64,000 nt of DNA, from contig NZ_JAAXCY010000012.1 in the NCBI RefSeq assembly GCF_014230465.1, positions 124,001-188,000 on the forward strand. The letters are read 5' to 3'. Below, one piece after another: positions 53,727 through 62,967 of this stretch; position 1 is the stretch's first letter; each line of letters opens with the position of its first letter. Under the pieces are notes generated by a model. That model worked only from the letters and a program-made list of their open reading frames with translations. It had not been told where the DNA came from and did not search any database. Made by a program: the position numbers and the translations under genes. Origin of the DNA: Pseudomonas cremoris (GTDB taxonomy: Bacteria; Pseudomonadota; Gammaproteobacteria; Pseudomonadales; Pseudomonadaceae).

Positions 53727-55555
53727 TGCATTTGCGCAACGCACTGCTCGCCAGCCTGCTTCTATGCAACGTGGCCCACGCCGCTCCACAACATGCCTTA
53801 ACGTTGTACAACGAACCTCCCAAGTACCCCGCCGACTTCAAGCACACCGACTACGTGAACCCCGACGCGCCCAAGGGCGGCACCTTCCGTGAGTCCAGCC
53901 TGAGCGGTTTTGACAGCTTCAACCCGTTTATCAGCAAAGGCGTACCTGCCGACAATATCAACCTGATCTACGACACCCTCGCCACCCAGAGCCTCGACGA
54001 ACCCTTCACCGAATATGGCCTGGTGGCCGGCAAGATTGAAAAGGCCCCGGATAACAGCTGGGTGCGTTTCTACCTGCGTCCTGAAGCTCGCTTCCACGAT
54101 GGCCACCCCATACGTGCCGACGACGTGGTGTTCAGCTTCCAGACCCTGATCAAGGACGGCACCCCGCTCTACCGCACCTATTACGCCGATGTTGACGAAG
54201 TGATCGCCGAAGACCCGTTGCGCGTGCTGTTCAAGTTCAAGCGCACCAACAACCGCGAACTACCGCTGATCCTCGGCCAACTGCCGGTCCTGCCAAAACA
54301 CTGGTGGGCCACCCGCGACTTCAACAAGGGCAACCTGGAGTTCCCGCTGGGCAGCGGTCCCTACCAGGTGGCCGAGGTCAAGGCCGGGCGTTCGGTGCGT
54401 TACGAGCGGGTCAAGGACTATTGGGGCAAGGACTTGCCGATCAACAAGGGTCTGTACAACTTCGACCAGCGCATCACCGATTACTACCGCGACGCGACGG
54501 TGGCGCTGGAGGCCCTCAAGGCCGGGCAATTCGATTACTGGGCCGAATTCAGTGCGAAAAACTGGGCGAATGCCTACAACGTTCCCGCCGTAGCCGAAGG
54601 GCGCCTGATCAAGGAAGAGATTCCGAATGGCAACCCCACGGGGATGCAGGGCTTCGTGTTCAACGTGCGCAAGCCGATGTTCGAAGACGTGCGCGTGCGC
54701 AAGGCTATCAGCCTGCTGCTGGATTTCGAATGGAGCAACAAGCAACTGTTCAACGGTGCCTACACCCGCACCCGCAGTTACTTCGAAAACTCCGACATGG
54801 CCGCCACCGGCCTGCCTGGCCCGGAAGAACTGGCGATCCTGGAGCCGCTGCGCGATAAAATCCCGCCGCAGGTGTTCACCGAAGCCTTCGAACCGGCCAA
54901 GACGGACGGCAGCGGCATGATCCGTGCGCAGCAGCGCGAGGCGTATCAATTGCTGCAGGAAGCCGGCTGGAAAATCGTCGACGACAAGATGGTCGACACC
55001 ACCGGCAAACCGGTGAAGATCGAGTTCCTGCTGGCCCAGACCGAGTTCGAACGCATCCTGCTGCCGTTCAAGCGCAACCTGGCGGACTTGGGGATTGACC
55101 TGGTGATTCGCCGGGTCGACGTGTCCCAATTTATCAACCGCCTGCGCTCACGGGACTTCGACATGGTGGTGGGCAGCTTCCCGCAATCATCGTCACCGGG
55201 TAACGAACAGCGCGAGTTCTGGAAGTCCACCAGCGCCGACAAGCCTGGCAGCCGCAACTACATGGGCCTCAAAGACCCGGCGGTCGACCAGTTGGTAGAG
55301 CAACTGATCGATTCCGACACCCGCGCCAGCCTGATCGCCCACGCCAAGTCCCTGGACCGTGTGCTGCAGTTTGGCTACTACGTGATCCCCAACTGGCACA
55401 TAAAGACCTTCCGCGTGGCTTACTGGAACAACCTCGGTCATCCAAAGGTTTCGCCGCTGTACGACGTCGGCATCTCTACCTGGTGGAGCAAGCCGAATGT
55501 GCAACCGCCGACTCCCCCCCAGACGAGCGCCGATCCGGCGAGCGGAGGCGATTAA
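53723..55555 (+). CDS. nppA2: ABC transporter substrate-binding protein NppA2 (YejA-like)
   Basis: 610 residues from the first of two adjacent ATGs (MMHLRNALLASLLLCNVAHA), which overlaps the nppA1 stop as ATGA and follows GGAGAAAG. A signal peptide ends near residue 20. It is a paralogue of NppA1, with HTDYVNPDAPKGGTFRESSL, RPEARFHDGHPIRADDVVFS and GSGPYQVAEVKAGRS. The C-terminal tail is Pro/Ser-rich (NVQPPTPPQTSADPASGGD). Two binding proteins for one permease suggest a broad range of peptide ligands. It is directly followed by nppB. Confidence 0.9.
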   Translation: MMHLRNALLASLLLCNVAHAAPQHALTLYNEPPKYPADFKHTDYVNPDAPKGGTFRESSLSGFDSFNPFISKGVPADNINLIYDTLATQSLDEPFTEYGLVAGKIEKAPDNSWVRFYLRPEARFHDGHPIRADDVVFSFQTLIKDGTPLYRTYYADVDEVIAEDPLRVLFKFKRTNNRELPLILGQLPVLPKHWWATRDFNKGNLEFPLGSGPYQVAEVKAGRSVRYERVKDYWGKDLPINKGLYNFDQRITDYYRDATVALEALKAGQFDYWAEFSAKNWANAYNVPAVAEGRLIKEEIPNGNPTGMQGFVFNVRKPMFEDVRVRKAISLLLDFEWSNKQLFNGAYTRTRSYFENSDMAATGLPGPEELAILEPLRDKIPPQVFTEAFEPAKTDGSGMIRAQQREAYQLLQEAGWKIVDDKMVDTTGKPVKIEFLLAQTEFERILLPFKRNLADLGIDLVIRRVDVSQFINRLRSRDFDMVVGSFPQSSSPGNEQREFWKSTSADKPGSRNYMGLKDPAVDQLVEQLIDSDTRASLIAHAKSLDRVLQFGYYVIPNWHIKTFRVAYWNNLGHPKVSPLYDVGISTWWSKPNVQPPTPPQTSADPASGGD

Positions 55556-56629
55556 ATGCTGGCCTATATCTTTCGCCGCCTGTTGCTGATCATTCCGACG
55601 CTGTTCGGGATCTTGCTGATCAACTTCATCATCATCCAGGCCGCCCCAGGTGGGCCGGTGGAACAGATGATCGCCAAGCTCGAAGGCTTTGACGGCGCCA
55701 CCAGCCGCATTGCCGGCGGCGGTGCCGAAGTTGCGGTGGCCGGTTCCAGCTATCGGGGAGCCCAGGGCCTCGACCCGGCGCTGATCAAGGAAATCGAGAA
55801 GATGTACGGCTTCGACAAGTCGGCGCCGGAACGCTTGTGGATCATGGTCAAGAACTATGCCCGCCTGGACTTTGGCGACAGTTTCTTCCGTGACGCCAAG
55901 GTCATCGACCTGATCAAGGAAAAGATGCCGGTGTCCATCTCCCTCGGTTTATGGAGCACGCTGATCATGTACCTGGTGTCGATCCCCCTGGGGATCGCCA
56001 AGGCCACGCGCCACGGCAGCCACTTCGACGTGTGGACCAGTTCGGCAATCATCGTCGGCTACGCGATCCCGGCGTTCCTGTTCGCAATCCTGCTGATCGT
56101 GGTGTTTGCCGGTGGCAGTTACTTCGACTGGTTCCCCTTGCGCGGGCTCACGTCCAACAACTTCGACGAACTGAGTTGGGGCGGCAAGATCCTCGATTAC
56201 TTCTGGCACCTCGCGTTGCCGATCACCGCCCTGGTGATTGGCAACTTCGCCACCATGACCTTGCTCACCAAGAACAGCTTTCTCGACGAGATCAACAAAC
56301 AGTACGTGGTCACCGCCAAGGCCAAGGGCCTGACCAACCACCGCGTGCTCTACGGCCACGTATTCCGTAACGCCATGCTGTTGGTGATCGCTGGTTTCCC
56401 GTCGGCCTTCATCGGCATCTTCTTTACCGGCTCGCTGCTGGTGGAGGTGATCTTCTCCCTTGACGGCCTGGGCCTGATGAGTTTTGAAGCGGCGATCAAC
56501 CGTGACTACCCAGTGGTATTCGGTACGCTGTTTATCTTCACCCTGCTGGGGCTGATCGTGAAACTGATCGGCGACCTCACCTACACCCTGGTCGATCCAC
56601 GTATCGACTTCGCCAGCCGGGAGCATTGA
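55556..56629 (+). CDS. nppB: ABC transporter permease NppB (YejB-like)
   Basis: 357 residues with six membrane spans. It has the DppB/OppB-type opening ([20 protein letters not shown]) with a periplasmic insertion after the first span containing [16 protein letters not shown]. The EAA-like cytoplasmic loop ([20 protein letters not shown]) contacts the ATPase. It forms half of the inner-membrane channel with NppC. The ATG immediately follows the nppA2 stop with no gap, and GCGGAGGCG is the ribosome site. Confidence 0.95.
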   Translation: MLAYIFRRLLLIIPTLFGILLINFIIIQAAPGGPVEQMIAKLEGFDGATSRIAGGGAEVAVAGSSYRGAQGLDPALIKEIEKMYGFDKSAPERLWIMVKNYARLDFGDSFFRDAKVIDLIKEKMPVSISLGLWSTLIMYLVSIPLGIAKATRHGSHFDVWTSSAIIVGYAIPAFLFAILLIVVFAGGSYFDWFPLRGLTSNNFDELSWGGKILDYFWHLALPITALVIGNFATMTLLTKNSFLDEINKQYVVTAKAKGLTNHRVLYGHVFRNAMLLVIAGFPSAFIGIFFTGSLLVEVIFSLDGLGLMSFEAAINRDYPVVFGTLFIFTLLGLIVKLIGDLTYTLVDPRIDFASREH

Positions 56630-56630
56630 G

Positions 56631-57650
56631 ATGAATCTATCCCCCCTCAATCGCCGCCGGTTCGAGCGGTTCAAGGCGAACAAGCGTGGCTGGTGGTCGC
56701 TGTGGCTGTTCCTGGTCTTGTTTGTGCTGAGCCTGGGCGCTGAGTTGATCGCCAACGACAAGCCGCTGGCGGTGCACTTCGATGGCGACTGGTATTTCCC
56801 GGCGCTCAAGCGCTACCCGGAGACCACCTTTGGCGGTGAGTTCCCGCTGGAGGCCAACTACAAGAGCCCGTATATCCAGGAATTGCTCAAGGCCAAGGAC
56901 GCCTGGACGTTGTGGGCGCCGATTCCGTTCAGCTACCAGAGCATCAACTACGACCTCAAAGTGCCGGCCCCCGCGCCACCTTCCAGCGTCAACCTGCTGG
57001 GCACCGATGACCAGGGCCGTGATGTGCTGGCCCGGGTGATCTACGGCTTCCGTGTGTCGGTGCTGTTTGCCCTGACGCTCACGGTGCTCAGCTCGATCAT
57101 CGGCGTGATCGCTGGCGCCTTGCAGGGGTTCTATGGCGGCTGGGTCGACCTGGCCGGGCAGCGTTTCCTGGAGATCTGGTCCGGGTTGCCGGTGCTGTAC
57201 CTGCTGATCATTCTTGCCAGTTTCGTACAGCCCAACTTCTGGTGGCTACTGGGCATCATGTTGCTGTTCTCCTGGATGAGCCTGGTGGACGTGGTGCGCG
57301 CCGAGTTCCTGCGCGGGCGCAACCTCGAGTATGTGCGGGCTGCCCGAGCATTGGGCATGCAGAACGGCGCGATCATGTTCCGGCATATCCTGCCCAACGC
57401 GATGGTCTCGACCATGACCTTCATGCCGTTCATCCTCACCGGCGCCATCGGCACCCTGACCGCCCTGGACTTCCTCGGTTTCGGTTTGCCGGCGGGCTCG
57501 CCGTCGTTGGGCGAACTGGTGGCCCAGGGTAAATCCAACCTGCAAGCGCCGTGGCTGGGCATGAGTGCCTTTGCCGTGTTGGCGATCATGCTGAGTTTGC
57601 TGGTGTTTATCGGCGAGTCCGCTCGCGATGCCTTCGACCCGAGGAAATGA
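56631..57650 (+). CDS. nppC: ABC transporter permease NppC (YejE-like)
   Basis: 339 residues. N-terminal PLNRRRFERFKANKRGWWSL leads into the first span. A periplasmic loop of ~90 residues (KPLAVHFDGDWYFPALKRYP ...) is typical of YejE. Then come GTDDQGRDVLARVIYGFRVS, the conserved DppC/OppC motif, and the EAA loop LEYVRAARALGMQNGAIMFR. It is the second permease subunit. It starts one base after the nppB stop and ends one base before nppD, so the three are tightly coupled. Confidence 0.95.
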   Translation: MNLSPLNRRRFERFKANKRGWWSLWLFLVLFVLSLGAELIANDKPLAVHFDGDWYFPALKRYPETTFGGEFPLEANYKSPYIQELLKAKDAWTLWAPIPFSYQSINYDLKVPAPAPPSSVNLLGTDDQGRDVLARVIYGFRVSVLFALTLTVLSSIIGVIAGALQGFYGGWVDLAGQRFLEIWSGLPVLYLLIILASFVQPNFWWLLGIMLLFSWMSLVDVVRAEFLRGRNLEYVRAARALGMQNGAIMFRHILPNAMVSTMTFMPFILTGAIGTLTALDFLGFGLPAGSPSLGELVAQGKSNLQAPWLGMSAFAVLAIMLSLLVFIGESARDAFDPRK

Positions 57651-57651
57651 G

Positions 57652-59253
57652 ATGAATCAGGACAATCTGATCGAAGTCCGCGACCTCAGTGTCGAGTTTG
57701 TCACCGGTGACCACTCGCACCGCGTGGTGAACAACGTCAGCTTCGATATCAAGCGCGGTGAAACCCTGGCCCTGGTGGGCGAAAGCGGCTCCGGAAAATC
57801 GGTGACCGCCCACTCGATCCTGCGCCTGCTGCCGTACCCGCTGGCGCGGCACCCCTCCGGGACCATCAACTACGCCGGGCAAGACCTGCTCACGCTGAAA
57901 GAAAAAACTATCCGCCACATTCGCGGCAACCGCATTGCGATGATCTTCCAGGAGCCAATGACCTCGTTGAACCCGCTGCACTCCATCGAGAAGCAGATCA
58001 ACGAAGTGCTCGGCCTGCACAAGGGGCTGCAAGGCAAGGTCGCCACTCAGCGCACCCTGGAATTGTTGGAACTGGTGGGCATCCCGGAACCGCGCAAACG
58101 CCTCAAGGCCCTGCCCCACGAGCTGTCCGGCGGGCAACGCCAACGGGTGATGATTGCCATGGCCCTGGCCAACGAGCCGGAACTGTTGATCGCAGACGAG
58201 CCGACCACGGCCCTCGACGTGACGGTGCAATTGAAGATCCTGGAACTGCTCAAGGAGTTGCAGGCACGCCTGGGCATGGCGTTGCTGTTGATCAGCCATG
58301 ACTTGAACCTGGTGCGCCGCATCGCCCACCGCGTGTGTGTGATGCAGAAAGGTTGCATCGTCGAGCAGGCCGATTGCGAGACGTTGTTCCAGGCGCCACA
58401 ACATCCGTATACCCAGGAGCTGCTGGCGGCGGAGCCTAGCGGCGGGCCTGCCGGCAATGAAGTAGGCCCACCGCTGCTGGAAGTCGATGACTTGAAGGTA
58501 TGGTTCCCGATCAAGAAAGGCTTTTTGCGCAACACCGTCGATTACGTCAAAGCGGTGGACGGCATCAACTTCAGCCTGCCGCAAGGGCAAACCCTGGGGA
58601 TTGTTGGCGAAAGCGGTTCGGGCAAATCCACCCTGGGCCTGGCGATTTTGCGGCTGATCGCCAGCAAGGGCGGCATTCGCTTCGAAGGCCAGCAACTGGA
58701 CACACTCACCCAGCAGCAGGTGCGTCCGTTGCGCCGGGAAATGCAGGTGGTGTTCCAGGACCCGTTCGGCAGCCTGAGCCCGCGCATGTGCGTCAGCGAG
58801 ATCGTGGGTGAAGGCCTGCGCATTCACAAGATGGGCACACCCGCCGAGCAGGAAAGCGCGATTATCGCGGCGCTCAAGGAAGTGGGCCTGGACCCGGATT
58901 CACGGCATCGCTACCCCCACGAGTTTTCCGGTGGGCAGCGCCAACGCATCGCCATCGCCCGTGCCTTGGTACTCAAGCCGAGGCTGATCCTGCTCGACGA
59001 ACCCACCTCGGCACTCGACCGCACGGTGCAGCGCCAGGTGGTGGAATTGCTGCGTAGCTTGCAGGCCAAGTACAACTTGACCTACCTGTTTATAAGCCAT
59101 GATTTGGCGGTGGTGAAGGCGCTGAGTCACCAGTTGATGGTGGTCAAGCATGGGCAGGTGGTAGAGCAAGGCGATGCCAGGGCGATTTTTGCTGATCCGC
59201 AGCATGCCTATACCCTGCAACTGCTGGAAGCGGCCTTCCTGGTACCGGCCTGA
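57652..59253 (+). CDS. nppD: ABC transporter ATP-binding protein NppD (YejF-like), tandem domains
   Basis: 533 residues from ATG 57652 (MNQDNLIEVRDLSVEFVTGD); eight earlier open codons overlap nppC. Two ATPase domains are present, each with a Walker A (LVGESGSGKSVT and IVGESGSGKSTL), signature (LSGGQRQRV and FSGGQRQRI) and Walker B (LLIADEPTTALD and LILLDEPTSALD). It has the oligopeptide-transporter C-terminal extension (HPYTQELLAAEPSG) after domain 1. A single polypeptide supplies both motors of the transporter. It is the last gene of the operon; the AraC gene follows 56 bp later. Confidence 0.96.
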   Translation: MNQDNLIEVRDLSVEFVTGDHSHRVVNNVSFDIKRGETLALVGESGSGKSVTAHSILRLLPYPLARHPSGTINYAGQDLLTLKEKTIRHIRGNRIAMIFQEPMTSLNPLHSIEKQINEVLGLHKGLQGKVATQRTLELLELVGIPEPRKRLKALPHELSGGQRQRVMIAMALANEPELLIADEPTTALDVTVQLKILELLKELQARLGMALLLISHDLNLVRRIAHRVCVMQKGCIVEQADCETLFQAPQHPYTQELLAAEPSGGPAGNEVGPPLLEVDDLKVWFPIKKGFLRNTVDYVKAVDGINFSLPQGQTLGIVGESGSGKSTLGLAILRLIASKGGIRFEGQQLDTLTQQQVRPLRREMQVVFQDPFGSLSPRMCVSEIVGEGLRIHKMGTPAEQESAIIAALKEVGLDPDSRHRYPHEFSGGQRQRIAIARALVLKPRLILLDEPTSALDRTVQRQVVELLRSLQAKYNLTYLFISHDLAVVKALSHQLMVVKHGQVVEQGDARAIFADPQHAYTLQLLEAAFLVPA

Positions 59254-59309
59254 CACAACTCGGCCAGTGTGCAATGATCCGCTCTCTCTCCCGGGATGGA
59301 GGCTCCACC

Positions 59310-60203
59310 ATGTCGCTGGAAACCCGCGCTCACCCCTTGCACTCGCCGCGCTTCTGGCGCGACGAGCGCTTGCCGTTCATTGAGGCGCGTGCGATTGCCG
59401 ATGGCCGCAAGGTCACCTACACCCGGCATGCCCATGAGCACTTTTCCATCGGAGCGGTCACCACCGGGCGCAGCTATTACCACTACGGCGCAGACACCTT
59501 CGAGATCAGCGCCGGTACGGTGGTGCTGATGAACCCCGGCGACGTACACGCCTGCAATCCCATCCGCAATGAGCCTTGGTCGTACCAGATGCTGTACATC
59601 GACACGTCCTGGCTGACCGATCTGCAGCATCAATTGGGGTTCAGCAGCGACCAGGGCTTTCGTCCGTTCACCACTCCGCACACTCGCGATCCGGTGCTGT
59701 ACAACGGCCTGTTGGCGTTGTATCGGACATTGGTGGATGCGCAGGCCGAACACCTGCAAAAACAAAGTGCGCTGGTGAGTTACTTCAGTGATGTGCAACA
59801 GCGCCTCAACCCGTGCGACGCGCCGCTGCGCGAGGTCAACCACAAGCTGGAGCGGGCTGCCGAGTACATCCGCACGCACTGCACCCAGGCGCTGAAACTT
59901 GAAGACATCTGCCTGGCCGCCGAGCTGTCGCCGTCTTACCTGATCCGCGCGTTCAAGCTGTATTACGGGCTGACACCCCATGCCTTCCTGGTGAACCAGC
60001 GCATCCAGTTCGCGCGTGCCCAACTGCGCCAGGGTGGTCTGATTGCCGATGTAGCGCTGGCCGCTGGCTTCTCCGACCAGGCGCATTTCCAGCGCGCCTT
60101 CAAACAGCATTTTGCCGCGACGCCGGGGCAATACCGCGACCGGCTCAAGCCATCAGCAAATAACCCACACTGGCCACCAGCAACGCAGCCATTGAGCGGT
60201 TGA
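59310..60203 (+). CDS. AraC-family transcriptional regulator with cupin N-domain
   Basis: 297 residues from ATG 59310 (MSLETRAHPLHSPRFWRDER), with GGAGG at about 7 nt. An N-terminal cupin-type sensor domain has TRHAHEHFSIGAVTTGR and GDVHACNPI. The C-terminal double helix-turn-helix has LKLEDICLAAELSPSYLIRA with FKLYYGLTPHAFLVNQRIQF, then ALAAGFSDQAHFQRAFKQHF. It probably senses a small molecule and activates the adjacent convergent LysE exporter or another target. Its 3' end overlaps that gene by 59 bp on the opposite strand. Confidence 0.9.
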   Translation: MSLETRAHPLHSPRFWRDERLPFIEARAIADGRKVTYTRHAHEHFSIGAVTTGRSYYHYGADTFEISAGTVVLMNPGDVHACNPIRNEPWSYQMLYIDTSWLTDLQHQLGFSSDQGFRPFTTPHTRDPVLYNGLLALYRTLVDAQAEHLQKQSALVSYFSDVQQRLNPCDAPLREVNHKLERAAEYIRTHCTQALKLEDICLAAELSPSYLIRAFKLYYGLTPHAFLVNQRIQFARAQLRQGGLIADVALAAGFSDQAHFQRAFKQHFAATPGQYRDRLKPSANNPHWPPATQPLSG

Positions 60204-60732
60204 ACAGGCGCATCCCCTGGGGATTACTCAAGTAGCGCCGCAAAAAAGTCCCGGCATAAGCCCAGCAGGCCACGGACAGGTAGCAGATCACCAGGTAGAG
60301 GCTGGCAAACAGCCAAACCTGCCGTGTATCCCCATCGGCCACAAACAATCCCATACCCGCCACGCACGCCAACCAGGCCTTGGGGTTGAGCCATTGCATG
60401 ATTGCGCCGTACAGCATCGACGGCGCGGTTGCGCTGCCATCGGCGTCCAGACGTCCATCGTCCACCGCCAGTTTCCAAGCCATGTACAGCAGGAAAGCAA
60501 CCCCGCCCCACTGGATCACCTGCGTCAGGATCGGCCAGCGCGCCAGCACTTCATGCAGTCCCAGGCCAATCAATACCAGCAACAAGGTAAAGCCGGCGGC
60601 GGCGCCGAACACGTGCTTCTGGCTGGCAACAAAGCCAAAGCGCGCTCCCGTGCTGAGCGCCACCACATTGACCGGCCCCGGGGTAATCGACGTAGCCAAC
60701 GCGAAAGCGGCCATGGAAATGATCAAGCTCAT
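60145..60732 (-). CDS. LysE/RhtB-family amino-acid exporter
   Basis: 195 residues, with about six hydrophobic spans. The family signature is at the start: SLIISMAAFALATSITPGPV followed by NVVALSTGARFGF. Later are HEVLARWPILTQVIQWGGVA and WLNPKAWLACVAGMG. It exports amino acids or analogues across the inner membrane. The substrate is unknown. The AraC regulator converges on it and overlaps by 59 bp at the ends, a layout often seen between LysE exporters and their regulators, and this suggests a functional link. Confidence 0.92.
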   Translation of the reverse strand: MSLIISMAAFALATSITPGPVNVVALSTGARFGFVASQKHVFGAAAGFTLLLVLIGLGLHEVLARWPILTQVIQWGGVAFLLYMAWKLAVDDGRLDADGSATAPSMLYGAIMQWLNPKAWLACVAGMGLFVADGDTRQVWLFASLYLVICYLSVACWAYAGTFLRRYLSNPQGMRLFNRSMAALLVASVGYLLMA

Positions 60733-60880
60733 TACGATTCCTTTTGATGGCGCGTGAAGAAGGCCTAACGGTATAAGGCCCGTCCAAAACGGTATTGAAC
60801 AAAATCACCCTTGGCCGCAAACCGCTTCAGGCCCAGTGCTAGAGTTCAACGCCGACCTCTCACTGCAAAAAGGAATCGCC

Positions 60881-61723
60881 ATGTCACGTCGCTTGCTGGT
60901 TGCTGCCTGCCTGTTGCTGTCTTTCTCTGCGGCCCAAGCCGCTGAACGCTGGGAAACCCTGCCGCCGACACCCGCCCCGGTGGCCGGCGCCAAAACCGGC
61001 TATGCCGCGGTCAACGGCATCAAGGTCTACTACACCCGCACCGGCCATGGTTCGCCCGTGGTGCTGTTGCATGGCGGGTTGTCCAACTCCGATTACTGGG
61101 GCAACCAGGTCAAGGCGCTGTCGGCCAAACACACGGTGATCAGCCTCGACAGCCGTGGCCACGGGCGCAGTTCCCGGGACGAAAAACCCTTCGGCTACGA
61201 CCTGATGGCCGACGATGTGTTGGCCGTGCTCGACAGCCTGAAGATTCCCCGCGCTGATATCGTCGGCTGGAGTGACGGCGCGATCATCGGTATCGACCTG
61301 GCCCTGCGTCACCCTGACCGCATCGGCAAAGTGTTCGCGTTCGCCGCCAATACCCAGACCGCCGGGGTGAAGGACGGCGTCGAGAAAAACCCGACGTTCG
61401 CCGCCTTTATCGAACGCGCGGGCAAGGAGTACGGCAAGCTCTCGCCGACGCCTAAAGAGTACGACGCGTTTGTCGAGCAGATCAGTCATATGTGGGCCAG
61501 CCAACCGAATTGGACCGACGCACAACTGGCGAGCATCAAGACGCCGATTCTGATTGCCGACGGCGACCATGACGAAGCGATCAAGCGCGAACATACCGAG
61601 TACATCGCGGCGACCATCCCCGGCGCTGGCCTGCTGATTCTGCCGAACACCAGCCACTTCGCGTTCCTGCAGGACCCGGCGTTGTTCAACGCAGCAGTGC
61701 TAGGGTTCCTCGACAGCAAGTAG
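60881..61723 (+). CDS. Alpha/beta hydrolase, exported
   Basis: 280 residues from ATG 60881 (MSRRLLVAACLLLSFSAAQA), with AAAAGGAATC upstream. The signal peptide is cleaved near residue 20, so the enzyme is periplasmic or secreted. The hydrolase fold shows the oxyanion loop LLHGGLSNSDYWGNQ, the nucleophile Ser131 in GWSDGAIIGID, an Asp in IADGDHDEAI and the His in NTSHFAFLQDP. The order is normal and all catalytic residues are present. It resembles esterases or haloperoxidase-like hydrolases. It is a single gene; the substrate is unknown. Confidence 0.9.
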   Translation: MSRRLLVAACLLLSFSAAQAAERWETLPPTPAPVAGAKTGYAAVNGIKVYYTRTGHGSPVVLLHGGLSNSDYWGNQVKALSAKHTVISLDSRGHGRSSRDEKPFGYDLMADDVLAVLDSLKIPRADIVGWSDGAIIGIDLALRHPDRIGKVFAFAANTQTAGVKDGVEKNPTFAAFIERAGKEYGKLSPTPKEYDAFVEQISHMWASQPNWTDAQLASIKTPILIADGDHDEAIKREHTEYIAATIPGAGLLILPNTSHFAFLQDPALFNAAVLGFLDSK

Positions 61724-61733
61724 CTGCGTTGAT

Positions 61734-62168
61734 TCAGGCCGCCGGCGCTTGGGTGACGATGTCTTCGACCTGCAACACTCGACCGTCCTCGGCCTGGATC
61801 TCCACCTTGCGCAGCGGCTTGAGCAAGCGGGCATCCAGCACACGGGCGCCCACCTCATCCGGCTCGGTGAACGCCTCACCCCACTGCGCCAGAGTCACCA
61901 GTACGGGCATCAGCGCGCGGCCCTTGTCAGTCAGTTGGTACTCGCTGCGCGCGCCAACTTCACTGGTTTGCAGCAGGCCTTGTTCGACCATGTCCTTGAG
62001 GCGAGTGGCGAGGATGTTTTTCGCCACGCCCAGGTGCTTCTGGAAATCACCGAAGCGCGTCACGCCGGCAAAGGCATCGCGAATGATCAGCAGCGTCCAC
62101 CAGTCCCCCACCACATCCAGGGCGCGGGCGACGGGGCAGGCATTTCCTTCCATACATTTGCGTTTCAC
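61734..62168 (-). CDS. HxlR-family transcriptional regulator
   Basis: 144 residues from a GTG start at 62168, preceded by GGAGG at 7 nt; an ATG ten codons further upstream lacks a site. The MarR-like winged helix is EGNACPVARALDVVGDWWTL, then LIIRDAFAGVTRFGDFQKHL and LTDKGRALMPVL. It has the conserved N-terminal Cys (NACPVA) used by some HxlR sensors for electrophile or redox sensing. It is divergent from the SDR gene across 100 bp and probably controls it. A GGTTT-N7-AAACC dyad lies between them. Confidence 0.9.
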   Translation of the reverse strand: MKRKCMEGNACPVARALDVVGDWWTLLIIRDAFAGVTRFGDFQKHLGVAKNILATRLKDMVEQGLLQTSEVGARSEYQLTDKGRALMPVLVTLAQWGEAFTEPDEVGARVLDARLLKPLRKVEIQAEDGRVLQVEDIVTQAPAA

Positions 62169-62227
62169 GGTCGGGCCTCCAGAAAAATTCAGTTGCATTA
62201 TAGGACCGATACGCTCAGGATAAAAAC

Positions 62228-62244
62228 GGTTTCATTATTAAACC
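62228..62244. promoter_or_regulatory. Inverted repeat between hxlR-type gene and SDR gene
   Basis: GGTTT-CATTATT-AAACC, 25 bp before the SDR ATG and 60 bp before the regulator's GTG. Its position suits an operator for the divergent pair. HxlR binding is inference. Confidence 0.35.
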
Positions 62245-62268
62245 TAAATTCGCAGCGTGGAGCTCATC

Positions 62269-62967
62269 ATGGATATTCGTGGAAAAGTGGTACTGGTCAC
62301 CGGCGCCAATCGCGGCCTGGGCAAAGCGTTTGTCACCGCGCTGCTGGAAGGCGGCGCCGCCAAGGTTTATGCCGGCGCAAGAAACCCAAGCAGTGTGAAC
62401 ATCCCCGGCAGTACGCCGATTGCCCTGGACATCACCGACCCCGCCAGCGTGCAGCGTGCCGCCGAGCAAGCGAGTGATGTCAGTGTGGTGATCAACAACG
62501 CCGGCTTCCTCAAGTACGGCTCGTTGCTGGCTGAGGACAGCGTCGAGAACCTGCAACAGCACTTGGACGTGAACACCTTCGGCACCCTGCGGGTCAGTCG
62601 GGCGTTTGCGCCGATCCTGGCCAAGCAAGGCGGCGGCGCGTTGATCAATGTGCTGTCGGTGCTGAGCTGGCTGAGCCCACCGGGCGCCGGTGGCTACAGC
62701 GCGTCCAAGTCCGCCCAGTGGGGCCTTACCAACGGCCTGCGCGGTGAGCTGCGCGAACAGGGCACCTTGGTCATCGGCGTGCACCCGGCCTACATCGACA
62801 CCGACATGGTTGCCGATGTACAAGCGCCGAAGAGCACGCCGCAAGAAGTGGTTGCCGTTACCCTGCAGGCGCTGAGCGAGGACCGTGAAGAACTATTGGT
62901 CAGCGACACGTCCCACGGAGTGAAGGCATCGCTGTCCAGCGACAGCCCGGTGTACCTCAACCGTTGA
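62269..62967 (+). CDS. Short-chain dehydrogenase/reductase
   Basis: 232 residues from ATG 62269 (MDIRGKVVLVTGANRGLGKA). It has the Rossmann TGANRGLG (11-18), NNAG (76-79), and the catalytic Tyr143-x3-Lys147 (YSASK). It lacks an obvious acidic residue for NAD choice at the end of strand two (YAGARNP has Arg), so NADPH is likely. It is a classical SDR of unknown substrate. It is divergent from and probably controlled by the HxlR regulator. Its 3' end overlaps the converging flavoprotein gene by 11 bp. Confidence 0.92.
   Translation: MDIRGKVVLVTGANRGLGKAFVTALLEGGAAKVYAGARNPSSVNIPGSTPIALDITDPASVQRAAEQASDVSVVINNAGFLKYGSLLAEDSVENLQQHLDVNTFGTLRVSRAFAPILAKQGGGALINVLSVLSWLSPPGAGGYSASKSAQWGLTNGLRGELREQGTLVIGVHPAYIDTDMVADVQAPKSTPQEVVAVTLQALSEDREELLVSDTSHGVKASLSSDSPVYLNR

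Noticed and set aside
57607..58827. 406-codon minus-strand frame opposite nppD
   Set aside because: Opposite to a clear tandem ABC ATPase; residues have no family features.
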